A stretch of DNA of 64,000 nucleotides from Lentilactobacillus farraginis DSM 18382 = JCM 14108 (GCF_000583655.1 NZ_BAKI01000004.1:1-64000); one strand, 5' to 3'; positions 50,173 through 60,331 are shown, counted from the first letter of the stretch. Program-made: numbers and translations. The notes: generated by a model not told the origin, from the letters alone.

Positions 50173-51132
50173 ATGTATTCTACAAGCTACCTGCTATTTC
50201 AGTCCTTAACTGCTGTCGCTCTAGGTGATGCTTTAGGCGTCCCATTTCAATTTGAAAAGCGCGAAAAACTACTTGAAAACCCCGTTGATACCATGATTGG
50301 CCACCGCTCGTTTGACCTGCCCAAAGGCACTTGGTCCGACGATACGGCACTATCAATTGCCTCATTGGTCAGTCTTTCACTCGGATTCAATCTGAATGAT
50401 CTCATGACAAGATATTCTCAATGGTATCATTATGGTGAATACACGCCCTTTGGCAAAGCCTTTGGTGTTGGCAAGACAACTGAAGATGCCATTAAGCGTT
50501 TTGATCAGGGGACGAAGCCGGAACTTTGCGGCGGCGTTGATGAAATGAGCAACGGCAACGGTGCTTTAATGAAATTAATGCCTTTGGCTTTCTTTATCCT
50601 GACAAGCCACCATCAGTATCGATTTAACGATCAAATTGCGAATCTTATTCATCAATTTACGGCAACTACCCATCGGCACCCGCGAAGTCTGGTTGCTTCT
50701 GGAATCTTAACCAACGTTATTATCAGGACAATTCAGAACCCCAACAAATACGCCATGTTAAAGGCCATTCAGGAAGCTTTGACTTATTATGGGGATAAAC
50801 CCCTTTACAAGGATCAGGTGCCCTATTTCGAGCAGCTGGGCCGAATTAACTTTCTACGTCAGTCAAGCACCCAAATTAAAAGTTCACCTTATGTCGTTGA
50901 TACTTTAAACGCTGTTTTTTGGTGTCTGTTTAATTCAGAACAATACTTTGTCGCTGTTAAGCGAGCAGTTAATCTTGGCAATGACGCAGATACAATCGGG
51001 TCGATCACTTCAATGCTGGCTTCCTTACTCTACGCACCTGTGACCTTCCCGCCGAATTGGCTGAGAGACTTGAAGGGCCGTAATCAAATTAAAACGGCCG
51101 TCTCCTTTGCACTATTATCAGACTATTTTTAA
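50173..51132 (+). CDS. ADP-ribosylglycohydrolase (DraG-like)
   Basis: 319 residues from the ATG behind GAGGTAAATC. Motifs ALGDALGVPFQFEKR, GTWSDDTALSIAS (Mg2+ site), SNGNGALMKLMPL and LGNDADTIGSITS are the four metal and substrate motifs of the DraG/MacroD-unrelated ARH family, all intact. Such enzymes remove ADP-ribose from proteins, nucleic acids or small molecules. No ADP-ribosyltransferase is seen in the window, so the substrate is unknown. Probably co-transcribed with the lipid kinase gene. Confidence 0.87.
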   Translation: MYSTSYLLFQSLTAVALGDALGVPFQFEKREKLLENPVDTMIGHRSFDLPKGTWSDDTALSIASLVSLSLGFNLNDLMTRYSQWYHYGEYTPFGKAFGVGKTTEDAIKRFDQGTKPELCGGVDEMSNGNGALMKLMPLAFFILTSHHQYRFNDQIANLIHQFTATTHRHPRSLVASGILTNVIIRTIQNPNKYAMLKAIQEALTYYGDKPLYKDQVPYFEQLGRINFLRQSSTQIKSSPYVVDTLNAVFWCLFNSEQYFVAVKRAVNLGNDADTIGSITSMLASLLYAPVTFPPNWLRDLKGRNQIKTAVSFALLSDYF

Positions 51133-51196
51133 TTGAGAGTGGCAGAAAGTTGCCATTTAGCGCACGCTTTCGCTCGATAATAAGTCGTAAGTGCAT

Positions 51197-51243
51197 AAAA
51201 TGGGGCTGGAACAAAATCACTTTTGTTCCAGCCCCATTTTTCG
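51197..51243. terminator. Bidirectional terminator after ADP-ribosylglycohydrolase
   Basis: AAAATGGGGCTGGAACAAAA / TTTTGTTCCAGCCCCATTTTT, a near-perfect stem used by converging genes. Same core as the terminators at 46145 and 53994. Confidence 0.9.
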
Positions 51244-51260
51244 ATTAATTGAACAGCTGT

Positions 51261-51479
51261 CTAGTCTTCTGAAGCATCCATGGCTTCCAAAATCATATTC
51301 AACTGAACACACTCCTCATTAAGATGATTCATTTCATTACCAAATTGCGGTTTAATCACCACTGTGTTTTTATCTCCATTGTTTGCTGAACGGCAAACCT
51401 CAGCTTCTTGAGATTTCAACTGATCCAACTTGGAAGCTGCTTTTTGATATTCTTTAAGAATTTCTAACTTATTGCTCAT
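51261..51479 (-). CDS. Hypothetical small helical protein
   Basis: 72 residues, strongly helical with heptad-like spacing in LEILKEYQKAASKLDQLKSQ and NHLNEECVQLNMILEAM. Two Cys residues. No signal or membrane segment. AAAGGGG site six bases before the ATG and a terminator downstream support a real gene. Family not recognised. Confidence 0.6.
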   Translation of the reverse strand: MSNKLEILKEYQKAASKLDQLKSQEAEVCRSANNGDKNTVVIKPQFGNEMNHLNEECVQLNMILEAMDASED

Positions 51480-51671
51480 AGCTATAAACCCCTTTGAACG
51501 TATAAAATAATTTGATTACAGTCAACCGCAACTTTCCCAATGAAGACGTTACGATCATAAACTAAATTTCCTGCTAACGTCTGGTAATATTAACAGATAA
51601 AAATTAGTAAATCAATACTTTTAAAAAAAGAGTTCCCAGTCGCAGAATCGCCTAATATAAATGATAATTTT

Positions 51672-52589
51672 TTATTTATAGGTTTCTTTAATTTCTTCGG
51701 TTGTCGGAATCGAAGGCAATGCCCCCATCCGTTGAACCGTAATGGATGATGCCTGTTGCGCATAAATCAGTGCATTTTCAATATTGGAAAAATCTGGGTT
51801 AACTTTCGCACTAAACGCACCAATAAAAGTATCCCCGGCAGCCGTTGTATCCTTCGCATGAACTTTGAAAGCAGGGACAAAACCACTAGCCTTGGCGGTA
51901 TGATAATAGGCACCCCGATCACCAACCGTAATAATCACATTTTGTATTCCCATCGCCGCAAACTTGGCTGCGTTATCATCCATTGAAGCTGTGTCTGTTA
52001 CTGTAATTCCCGTTAACGTCACACTTTCAGTTTCATTTGGCACAATCAAATCGGTCACTGACAACAATCCCGGCTTAATAGTCGCTGCCGGAGCCGGATT
52101 TAAAATCGTCATCACACCATGCTGCTTAGCAAGTTTAAAGGCCGCATACGTAACTTCCTGTGGTGTTTCAAACTCCGAAATCAAGACATCGGCGTCGGCA
52201 ATTAACGTTTCACTTTTCGAAATAACGTCGGTTTGCATCGCTTGATTAGCGCCGCCATAAACCATAATACTATTTTGACCGGCTTCGTCCAATAAGATCA
52301 CAGCCGAACCGGTACCTGATTGATCGGTAACCGTCACATGATCCGTATTAATACCGTCCTTTTTTAGCGCGGCAATCATAAAATCGCCAGCGCTGTCTCG
52401 ACCAACTTGGCCGATAAAACTGGTTTGAGCATGTGAACGAGCAGCCGCAACTGCCTGATTGGCACCCTTTCCACCAGCCGAATTGGTCTTGCTCTTGGCA
52501 CTGATTGTCTCACCTGGTTTGGGCATTTGTGCAATATGCAGTGTCGTATCAACGTTTAAACTTCCAAGTACAACCACTTTGTTTGTCAT
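51672..52589 (-). CDS. rbsK: Ribokinase
   Basis: 305 residues from the ATG behind AGAGGAGC. PfkB-family: VVLGSLNVDTTLH near 4-16, NSAGGKGANQAVAAARS near 34-50 and the C-terminal DTTAAGDTFIGAFS with the catalytic Asp near 250. Phosphorylates ribose at C5. The GKGANQA motif and the adjacent LacI-type gene support ribose as substrate, though no ribose transporter is visible. Paired operator-like sites lie at its promoter. Confidence 0.92.
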   Translation of the reverse strand: MTNKVVVLGSLNVDTTLHIAQMPKPGETISAKSKTNSAGGKGANQAVAAARSHAQTSFIGQVGRDSAGDFMIAALKKDGINTDHVTVTDQSGTGSAVILLDEAGQNSIMVYGGANQAMQTDVISKSETLIADADVLISEFETPQEVTYAAFKLAKQHGVMTILNPAPAATIKPGLLSVTDLIVPNETESVTLTGITVTDTASMDDNAAKFAAMGIQNVIITVGDRGAYYHTAKASGFVPAFKVHAKDTTAAGDTFIGAFSAKVNPDFSNIENALIYAQQASSITVQRMGALPSIPTTEEIKETYK

Positions 52590-52754
52590 GTTTTTCAAAG
52601 CTCCTCTTAGCATAATGGTAGGACCTAGCCAGCAAACCAAGACTGTAGCTGGATTGCTTTTTAGTCACCCATCACTTTTAATAATCTTCTCTGTCAAAAA
52701 TATTTTATAAAGTTCCTGAATCATGGCTTTCCCGAGCCGAATGACCGGCATTAG

Positions 52755-52802
52755 GTAAAACCTTTCACTAAAGAGGATACCAGATTTGAAAAGGTTTTAC
52801 AA
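52755..52802 (-). promoter_or_regulatory. rbsK promoter with paired LacI-type operators
   Basis: Minus-strand promoter TTGTAA (52797-52802), 17-base spacer, TATCCT (52774-52779). Two copies of GTAAAACCTTT in opposite orientation lie at 52755-52768 and 52787-52800, one over the -35 and one just downstream of the -10, centres 32 bp apart (three helical turns). The motif has the imperfect dyad of LacI/GalR operators. The regulator encoded just upstream is the likely ligand-controlled repressor. Confidence 0.65.
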
Positions 52803-52811
52803 ATACTTTTT

Positions 52812-53822
52812 TTACGATCGAATATCCCTGACACTATTGCGTTCAATCAGTTCGATTGGTAAAGACACCTCCTGAAAAGCTCTCTTTTGGTCTTGAATCC
52901 GTGCCAAAATAAGCTTAGCAGCACTTTCACCCATTTCAAAAGCAGGTTGATGAATCGTTGTTAAAGTGGGCGTAACATACTCGGCTAAATCAATATCATC
53001 ATAGCCAACAACCGAAATATCATCGGGAATTCGAAGGCCGGCTTCGTGAATTCCCCGGTATAAGCCAATTGCAATTTCATCATTTAACGCGAAAATTGCC
53101 GTTGGCTTAGTTGCCAAGGCCGATTTAGCAGCGTGATAACCGCCCAATTTGGTTAAGTCAGTTTCAATGATCCGTTCATTAGGAATTGCCATTTGATGTC
53201 TTTTAAACATATCCAAAAAGCCGACCAATCGCTGATGTAAATTCAATGTCGGTTGCTTATCGGTAACCACCGTCACATCACGATGACCTTTCTTAATCAG
53301 ATAATCTGCCAACATTTCACCGCCATGATAGTTATTAACGTCCACTTTGTCTCCTTCAGTAATCGGTGCCTGGTCCGTCAGCAAGTAAGGGATGCCGTTT
53401 TGATTCAAAATATTATCAATGTAGCTGACATCTGAGATCGCAGAAGCGATTATCATGCCGTCTGCGGCTCGACGAATCGATTCAAAGAGATAATAGCTTT
53501 CCAGCTTTTGATTGTTGTTAGAGCCAAAAATAAGGGGGATATAGCCGTTATCCATTGCAACCGACTCAATCCCCCGCAAAAATCGACTAAAAAACGGGTT
53601 ATTAATATTCGGCACCAAAACGCCAATGGTGTGTCCACTTCTCCGAATCAAACTTTGGGCGTTAAAGTCTGGTGCGTACCCCATTTCTTTCTGCAGCTGG
53701 TGAACCCGCTTAACGGTTTTTTCACTAAAACGATCGTCCTTACCATTCAAAATTTGTGAAACCGTGGTAACGGAAACGTTGGCTCGTTTAGCCAAATCGG
53801 TAATGGTAACTTTTTTTGTCAT
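52812..53822 (-). CDS. rbsR: LacI/GalR family regulator (ribose operon type)
   Basis: 336 residues. N-terminal helix-turn-helix VTITDLAKRANVSVTTVSQIL with the hinge GYAPDFNAQSLIRRSGHTIGV, then a periplasmic-binding-like sensor domain with LVPNINNPFFSRFLRGIE, GYDDIDLAEYVTPTLTTIHQP. Typical length. Lies directly upstream of rbsK with the promoter and two matching operators between them, so it probably controls rbsK. The symbol is given by context, not by a specific residue. Confidence 0.82.
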   Translation of the reverse strand: MTKKVTITDLAKRANVSVTTVSQILNGKDDRFSEKTVKRVHQLQKEMGYAPDFNAQSLIRRSGHTIGVLVPNINNPFFSRFLRGIESVAMDNGYIPLIFGSNNNQKLESYYLFESIRRAADGMIIASAISDVSYIDNILNQNGIPYLLTDQAPITEGDKVDVNNYHGGEMLADYLIKKGHRDVTVVTDKQPTLNLHQRLVGFLDMFKRHQMAIPNERIIETDLTKLGGYHAAKSALATKPTAIFALNDEIAIGLYRGIHEAGLRIPDDISVVGYDDIDLAEYVTPTLTTIHQPAFEMGESAAKLILARIQDQKRAFQEVSLPIELIERNSVRDIRS

Positions 53823-53993
53823 AACGATTCTCCATTCAAGACATAATCTAATACAGATAAGTATATCATGATTGAATTAAACTGTTTTACCAAATTTGAA
53901 TTAACGCCCAGTCAATCTTTAAAAGTTGACCACATTTAACAAACCATTACTTAAGTTCATAATGTCAAACAGCCACCAAAAATGGCAGATAAC

Positions 53994-54036
53994 AAAAAAA
54001 CGGCTGAAACAATCATCAAACGATTGTCCCAACCAC
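53994..54036 (-). terminator. Terminator after aldo/keto reductase
   Basis: Minus-strand GGTTGGGACAATC / GATTGTTTCAGCC with all thirteen pairs possible including G-T, then TTTTTTTGTT. Third member of the GGCTGGRACA hairpin family here. Confidence 0.85.
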
Positions 54037-54082
54037 AAAGTTGAACGATTTTCTTTTAAGCAATCTTAATCGTTAATCAGCA

Positions 54083-55077
54083 TTAAGACTTAACAATTTT
54101 ATCAATCTGAGCTAATTCATCAGCCGTAAAATCAAGGTTATCCAAGGCTTTGAGGTTGTCTTCCAAATGGCCGACCTTTGAAGCGCCGGTGACAACACTG
54201 GCAACCGTCTTATCATGAAGCAACCAGGCTAATGCCATTTGAGCCAGATTTTGACCACGGTTTTTGGCAAGGTCATTTAACTCGTTTAGCTTTTTAACCA
54301 GTTCTTCTTTACCATGTTTAATAACGAATTGATTACTCCAGTGAACCTTTACATCATCACTCATGCCGCCAAGATACTTGTCGGTCAACAAGCCTTCAGC
54401 CAGTGGACCATAAGCAATCAACGCCTTGTTTTCATCTTTTAACGTCTTTAACAGGCCATCGTCTTCAATTTCTCGATTCAGCATATTATAGGATGCTTGA
54501 TTAACAACAAACGGCGTATGCAATTCCTTAAAGTAGCGACTGATTTCTTTGGTTTGGGCCGCGTTATAGTTGGAAATTCCAATATAAAGTGCCTTACCTG
54601 AACGAACGATGCTATCCAAAGCATTAGCGGTTTCTTCCAGACTGGTATTCGGATCAAACCGATGACTATAGTAAATATCAACATAGTCCAAGCCCATTCG
54701 CTTCAAACTGCCATCCAGGGCGTTGATCAATGTCTTTCTGGACGAGAAGTTACCGTATGGCCCGGGCCACATGTTAAAGCCGGCTTTCGTGGTGATTACC
54801 AGCTCATCTCGATACGGTTTCAAGTTGGCCCGATAAACATCTCCAAACATTCGCTCAGCTGCACCTGAAGACGGCCCATAATTATAAGCAAGGTCAAAAC
54901 TAAAGATACCTTTATCAAACGCCTTTAAAATCACTTTCTCGCTGTCACCATAGTTGCATTATCGCCAAAACTATGCCACATCCCAAATGACAAAGCAGGT
55001 ACTTGAAGTCCAGAATTCCCTGCCCGTCTTACAACTGCATGATCATAACGTCCTTCATTTGCCTTGTACATATACAT
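54083..55077 (-). pseudogene. Aldo/keto reductase (YghZ type), single frameshift
   Basis: The first frame from 55077 gives GLQVPALSFGMWHSFGDNAT and stops. One added base near 54949-54953 continues as GDSEKVILKAFDKGI, then FDLAYNYGPSSGAAE (catalytic Tyr), TTKAGFNMWPGPYG (catalytic Lys) and YSHRFDPN (catalytic His), to 331 residues. The GPSSGAAE segment and length fit the YghZ/L-glyceraldehyde-3-phosphate reductase branch. NADPH-dependent, physiological substrate uncertain. Likely an assembly deletion. Confidence 0.87.
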
Positions 55078-55105
55078 AAATCAATCCACCTTTAATAAAA
55101 ATTAA

Positions 55106-56065
55106 TTACCTGCCAAATAGTTTCCCAACTGATTGTTGATTATGAATCAATGTAATTGCTTCACCGAATAAGTCCCCCACTGAAACAACTTCCAATTTCT
55201 CAAACTGATCAGCTTGGGCAATGTTGATTGAATCCGTCACGATAACCTTCTTAATTGCTGACGCTTGGAGTCTTTCCTGAGCGTTGCCGGAGAAGACAGC
55301 GTGGGTTGCAACGGCATAAACATCGGTTGCGCCGGCCTTTTTCAAAGTCTCAGCAGCAATCGTCAGCTTAAATGCCGTATCAATCATGTCATCAACAATG
55401 ATCGCCTGTTTGCCCGTCACACTTCCAATGACTGATTCTGGAACCGTTGTTGCATCTTCCGGGGAACGATTATCAATAATGGCAATTGGGGCATCTAAAA
55501 GCTCAGCAAACTTTCTTGCCCGCGAAACCCCGGTATGATCGGGTGAAACAACCACGCTGTTGGCATCATCGTGCTTATCGGCAAAATAATTTGCCAACAA
55601 TGTGTTAGCTTTTAAATGATCAACTGGGATATTGAAGAATCCCTGAATTTGGTCGGCATGTAAATCGAGCGTCACAACCCGGTCAACACCATCCATTTCC
55701 AAAAATGAGGCAACCAACTTGGCAGTAATCGGCTCACGGGAACGCGCCTTACGATCCGCCCGTGAATACCCATAATACGGAATGACAACGTTAATTGACT
55801 TGGCACTCGCCCGCCGAACGGCATCAACCATGATCAATAATTCCATTAAAGTTGAGTTTACCGGGTCGGACACCGACTGAATAATGTAAACTTCGTCGCC
55901 CCGAATGCTTTCGTTAACGCTAATTTTTATTTCGTCATCACTAAATTTTTCAACAGTTGCATCACTAAGCGGCACGCCGACTGCTTTGCTGATTGCTTCA
56001 GCAAGCGGACGGTTGGAGTTTAAAGAAAATAATTTAACCTTAGGATGTGATTTCAATTCAGCCAT
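55106..56065 (-). CDS. prs: Ribose-phosphate pyrophosphokinase, divergent PRPP loop
   Basis: 319 residues from the ATG behind GGAGGG. Makes PRPP from ribose 5-phosphate and ATP. Visible: [16 protein letters not shown], flexible loop [35 protein letters not shown] and [12 protein letters not shown]. The PRPP-binding loop reads [12 protein letters not shown], where most Prs proteins have DTAGT, so A-F-K replaces A-G-T. That could mark a second paralogue, as many lactobacilli carry two prs genes. Activity is likely but the loop change deserves a check. Confidence 0.88.
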   Translation of the reverse strand: MAELKSHPKVKLFSLNSNRPLAEAISKAVGVPLSDATVEKFSDDEIKISVNESIRGDEVYIIQSVSDPVNSTLMELLIMVDAVRRASAKSINVVIPYYGYSRADRKARSREPITAKLVASFLEMDGVDRVVTLDLHADQIQGFFNIPVDHLKANTLLANYFADKHDDANSVVVSPDHTGVSRARKFAELLDAPIAIIDNRSPEDATTVPESVIGSVTGKQAIIVDDMIDTAFKLTIAAETLKKAGATDVYAVATHAVFSGNAQERLQASAIKKVIVTDSINIAQADQFEKLEVVSVGDLFGEAITLIHNQQSVGKLFGR

Positions 56066-56191
56066 GTTACCCTCCAAGTATTCTTGTTTAATTAAATATT
56101 ACCATAATATTGGTCCAACGATACAGTGAATCACCGTGAAAAAATAAGAAGAAATCACTCATATAACGTTTTCATCACGCAAAACAGCCGA

Positions 56192-58698
56192 CTAATTTGA
56201 AACCGACTGCGGTCCTTGTTCAAATTGGGCAGGGGTAACCCCGGCCATGCCAATCATCGGATCAATCAGTTCACGCGCAATTACTTCCTCGGTCAGACGT
56301 TTCGGTAATTCATTTGGCTGACCGTCATCAGTTGAATCCCCACCTTGGACCGCCGGGGTCATATCAACTTCCGCTACCGGCGATACCGCTGATGACGTCT
56401 CGGAACTAATCCCAATAGCAGCTACCAATCGGGCAACCAGACTGGTTTTTCGATTAACCGACAAACTGCGGACACACTGCTCAAAAGCCTGCTTTTCTCC
56501 CAGCATAATCAAAAAATCACTTGCGCGAGTAACGGCCGTGTAAAGCAAATTTCGCTGCAGCATCCGTGAATATTGATGGACAATTGGTAAGATCACCATT
56601 GGGAACTCACTGCCTTGGGCTTATGAATTGAAGTACAGTAAGCCAACGTAAATTGAACCCACTCATTTTTCTCGTAAGTCACCTCGGTTTCGTCAAAATC
56701 AATTATGATTTTGGTCGGTACCGTTTGATTTTTAGGTGCCTGCATACCGACAATAATTCCCAAATCACCGTTAAAAACGTTTTGCTCCGGATTATTAACC
56801 AATTGGAGTACCTTATCACCAATCCGATAAGTATGATCTTTAATCGTTACTGATTTTCCTTCAGGATTAACCTGCCAAACATTTTGCAAAACGTTATTCA
56901 GATGATCAATTCCGGCCGTGCCCCGATACATCGGTGCCAATACTTGAACGTCCATCAAGCCGAAGTCCTTTTCCTTTGCCCGTTTGGCAACTTGTTCAAT
57001 AACTGAGGGCAGCTGCGCTTCATTACAAGCGATAAACGAACGGTCGGACTGATTTTGGTCAAAGTTGTCAGAAAGCCGACCGGCATGAATATCGTGCGCC
57101 AATTGAACGATCGAAGAACCCTTTTCCTGACGGTAGATATTATTCAAATGCATTGCCGGTAATTGTTTGGAAACCAGTAAATCATGAAATACCTGACCAG
57201 GGCCAACCGAAGGCAGCTGATCCTGATCGCCAACAAAGACAACCTGCATATGATTTGGTACCGCCCGCATCAGTAACTTAAAAAGAAAGGTATCAACCAT
57301 TGACATTTCATCAATAATCAGCAAACTGCCCTCAATATCCTTTGGGGACGTATAATCGGCAGATTCCTGGCCATTCAGCCCCAACAACCGATGAATGGTA
57401 CTTGCCGGCAGTCCCGTTGAATCAGCCATGTGCTTGGCGGCCCTACCTGTAGGAGCTGCTAAGACAATTGGAAAAGGCTTATCTTTATACTCATTCAAAT
57501 CCAGCGAATACTCATGGAGCCGGGCGTAGGTATTGACAATCCCATTAATAATCGTTGTTTTTCCGGTTCCCGGGCCGCCGGTTAAAATAAAGACCGGTGA
57601 CTTAATTGCCTTTAAGATAGCTGTACGCTGCGACTGATCATAATTAATACCAAACTTATTTTCAACTATTTGAATCTGTTTTTTGATCGCATCATCCGAA
57701 AAATCAGTTTCGCCGTCATCTTTGTTTTTAATCACCCGATTGAGATGTTCGGCAATTTGGACCTCGGCATTATAAACGTAACCAAGATAAATTCGATCGT
57801 CCTCGCCAACAATTTTATGCTCTTTTGCCAGCGCAATTAATGACTCCCCCAATTTTTGGCCACTGACAGGGACAGTGCCATTATTATCGAGCAGCGAACC
57901 TGCCATTTTCAGCAAATCAGCCGTTGTTGTATAAGTATCACCGTTTTCAAAGCAAAGTTCCTGAATGGCGTAAAGCAGGCCTGCTCGAACCCGTTCGGTG
58001 GAGGTCGCGGTTATTCCCAGCTTCAATGCAATGGCATCCGCCCGCTTAAAACTGATACCGCGGATATCTTCAACCAATTGATAGGGATTTTTAGCAATTA
58101 TTTTTAGCGCGTCACCATGATATTTTTCATAAATCGCTGACGCCACCTTACTGGAAAAGCCATATGAATTCAAGCCAACGATCACTTTCTCAAGGTCGTC
58201 GTTTACATCCAAATTTTCTGAAATTGCGTTGCGCTGTTTTTGCGTAATCGGTACCCGTTCCAAAACTCGTCGGTCTGCACTGATTCGTTGAATGGCGTCA
58301 TCTCCCAGCACCTCAACTACCCGTTTGGCGGTCGCTTGACCAATACCTGGAAAACGGTCGCTGGAAAGGTATTTCACGACCCCTTCCTTGGTAGTCGCAA
58401 TCAGACTTGTATAATTGCTGGCTTGAAATTGTTTACCATAACGGGGATGGTCAATCACTTTACCAACAAAATGATAACTGTTTTCTTCAACAACATCGCC
58501 GAAACTACCGGTAACAACGATTTCACTATCCGGCCAGCTAAGATTGGTATTGGCAATTTCAATTAACAAAACCTTATAAAAGCTGTCATTGCTGGAAAAG
58601 AAAATCGCCTTTAGCCGGCCATCGACGTACATATTTTGATTTAAATTATCTTGGGGTTCAAATAATCCCATCGGTTGATCCACGTTCATTCTCCTCAT
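56192..58698 (-). pseudogene. recD2: RecD2-type DNA helicase, single frameshift
   Basis: First frame: N-terminal OB-like region, HhH repeats (FPGIGQATAKRVVE), Walker A LTGGPGTGKTTIING near 366, Walker B LLIIDEMSMVD, QLPSVGPGQ and SIHK. It leaves frame near 56617-56621; one base restores SIHKAQGSEFPMVI and NLLYTAVTRA (motif VI) to 56192, giving 835 residues. Superfamily 1B 5'-3' helicase for DNA repair, not part of RecBCD. The C-terminal about 60 residues are low complexity. First Met uncertain within MRRMNV. Confidence 0.88.
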
Positions 58699-58735
58699 AA
58701 AACAACTTTAATTCATGTCATTTTGGCCTATGCGA

Positions 58736-59485
58736 CTAATCCTGATTTGGTTTCTTTTTATTTAATTGAACAAATTTTTCAATATCTTTCAACTTTTGCT
58801 GGCCGTTCTTAAAGTATGTTGGATCATATTGCTTGGCTTTTTTAAAATAATCTTCAAAGTCTTCCCCCAATACCATGGCAACCAGGCCTCGATTAAAATT
58901 GGCCTTGCCATTTTGAGGCTCTGCCTTTAAAGTTAAATCGTAAAAATCTGCGGCTTGGGAAAAGTTTCCCAAGGCTAACAAATTATCACCAATCATTTGA
59001 TTAACGACCGGATCCTTTTGACGGGTACTCTGAGCAGAAAGGGCAAATACCATCGCCCGTTTATTATCTCCCTTTGCCATATAGCTTTGGGCCAACATAA
59101 TATAAGCTTCGGACTGCAGCTTTTGATCGTCGATTTCTTGAAAAATCTTAATCGCCTTATCATATTCTTCGGCAGCATAATAAACGTTACCAAGTCCAAA
59201 TTTCAAGGTATCCAAAACATCTTGGTCAGCTGTTTTAAAAATCCCCAAAGCCTTCATGAGAAGCTCTTCAGCCTGTTCATAAGACTTGCCCTCAACCAAT
59301 AACGTCGCCAAATCATAATAATGATGATAATTATGCGGATCGGCATCAATTTTAGCCACTAGTTGATGCGTCAATTGGGCTGCTTTTTTCTCTTCACTTT
59401 CGCGTTTCTTAATATATTTACGTTGATTTTCCTGATTCTTTTTTTGTAACTTTTTAATTTTATCTGAATTATTCTCTTTCATCAT
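58736..59485 (-). CDS. TPR-repeat protein
   Basis: 249 residues. A Lys/Glu/Gln-rich coiled-coil start (about 1-45) leads to five or so tetratricopeptide units, for example NYHHYYDLATLLVEGKSYEQAEELL, VYYAAEEYDKAIKIFQE and NRGLVAMVLGEDFEDYFKKA. Cytosolic scaffold type. Precedes recD2 with a 37-base gap, a pairing common in lactobacilli. No enzyme motif. Confidence 0.85.
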   Translation of the reverse strand: MMKENNSDKIKKLQKKNQENQRKYIKKRESEEKKAAQLTHQLVAKIDADPHNYHHYYDLATLLVEGKSYEQAEELLMKALGIFKTADQDVLDTLKFGLGNVYYAAEEYDKAIKIFQEIDDQKLQSEAYIMLAQSYMAKGDNKRAMVFALSAQSTRQKDPVVNQMIGDNLLALGNFSQAADFYDLTLKAEPQNGKANFNRGLVAMVLGEDFEDYFKKAKQYDPTYFKNGQQKLKDIEKFVQLNKKKPNQD

Positions 59486-59549
59486 TTGGCCACCTAAACT
59501 AAATCAGTTTCGTCCAATTTCTTGTTTAAATAACTGGTATCATTCCACT

Positions 59550-60149
59550 TTACAAGTGAGAACGACTGCCTTGATCACTACTATCCAAAATAGTGGTACT
59601 GGTATTCGCCAGGCCACCGCGTTTGCGCAGATCGGCCAGCGGGGTCCCCAATAAGTGGTTGATCTCGGCATTCAATGCCGCACCGTGGCTGACAATCATC
59701 ACGTTTTTTTGCGGATTGCTACGAACAATCTCGATAATTGCGGGTGTCATTCGATTAATCACATCAACAAAGCTCTCACCGCCGATTTCGGTTGGATCGT
59801 AAAGAACGGGGTGGTTCCGAAAATTCTCAAATTCTTGGGGATACTGTTCTTTGACGTCGGTAAACTTCATTCCTTCCATCTTTCCCAAATCAAATTCTTC
59901 CAGTCGGGACATCAATGAAATAACGGGATGACTTTTTAATCGTCGTGCAATCGTTCCAGCTGTGATTCTGGCTCGTTTGATCGGGCTGGCATAAATATGA
60001 TTGAAAGGTACATTTTGAAAATGATCCGCTAGTTGTTTCATTTCACGATAACTTTCAGAAAGCAGCGGTGAATCACCTCCGGCCCCCTGGTAACGGCTTT
60101 CGAGATTCCATTCGGTTTTTCCATGTCGTACAAAATATAATCGCGTCAA
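59550..60149 (-). CDS. Histidine phosphatase (phosphoglycerate mutase-like)
   Basis: 199 residues from the TTG behind GGAGG, giving the family start MTRLYFVRHGKTEWN. Catalytic RHG near 8-10, Arg in SPIKRARITAGT, Glu in EFDLGKMEG and the second His in IVSHGAALNAEI. dPGM-type fold but short, so a broad phosphatase more likely than a glycolytic mutase. Upstream in a row with the TPR gene and recD2. Confidence 0.9.
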   Translation of the reverse strand: MTRLYFVRHGKTEWNLESRYQGAGGDSPLLSESYREMKQLADHFQNVPFNHIYASPIKRARITAGTIARRLKSHPVISLMSRLEEFDLGKMEGMKFTDVKEQYPQEFENFRNHPVLYDPTEIGGESFVDVINRMTPAIIEIVRSNPQKNVMIVSHGAALNAEINHLLGTPLADLRKRGGLANTSTTILDSSDQGSRSHL

Positions 60150-60220
60150 AAGCCATTCCTCCCATATGTTAATCACTCACTATTATGACAGCATTGGCGA
60201 GGAAATTCAAAGAAATTCAG

Positions 60221-60331
60221 TGTGCGAAGCAAAACGGTTAATGTCCGGAATATAAGGCGTGAATCTTGAAAATCCTGGGCCTGGATTTTTAAGATTTATC
60301 CCTTATATGGAGCGGCATTGTTTTGCGCAGC
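60221..60331. repeat. Long imperfect palindrome (about 110 bp)
   Basis: Left arm from GTGCGAAGCAAAACG through ATATAAGG, GAATCTTGAAAATCC; right arm GGATTTTTAAGATTTATC, CCTTATAT, to TTTTGCGCAGC. The arms match over most of their length with an apex at CCTGGGCCTGG (about 60275). No gene overlaps it. Shape and size recall dispersed palindromic repeats of lactobacilli, but only one copy is in this window. Confidence 0.6.

Noticed and set aside
56192-58698. Programmed -1 or +1 frameshifting in recD2, rpoY, coaD and others
   Set aside because: The sites share no slippery heptamer, stem-loop or Shine-Dalgarno-like stimulator, and the affected families are not known to use recoding.
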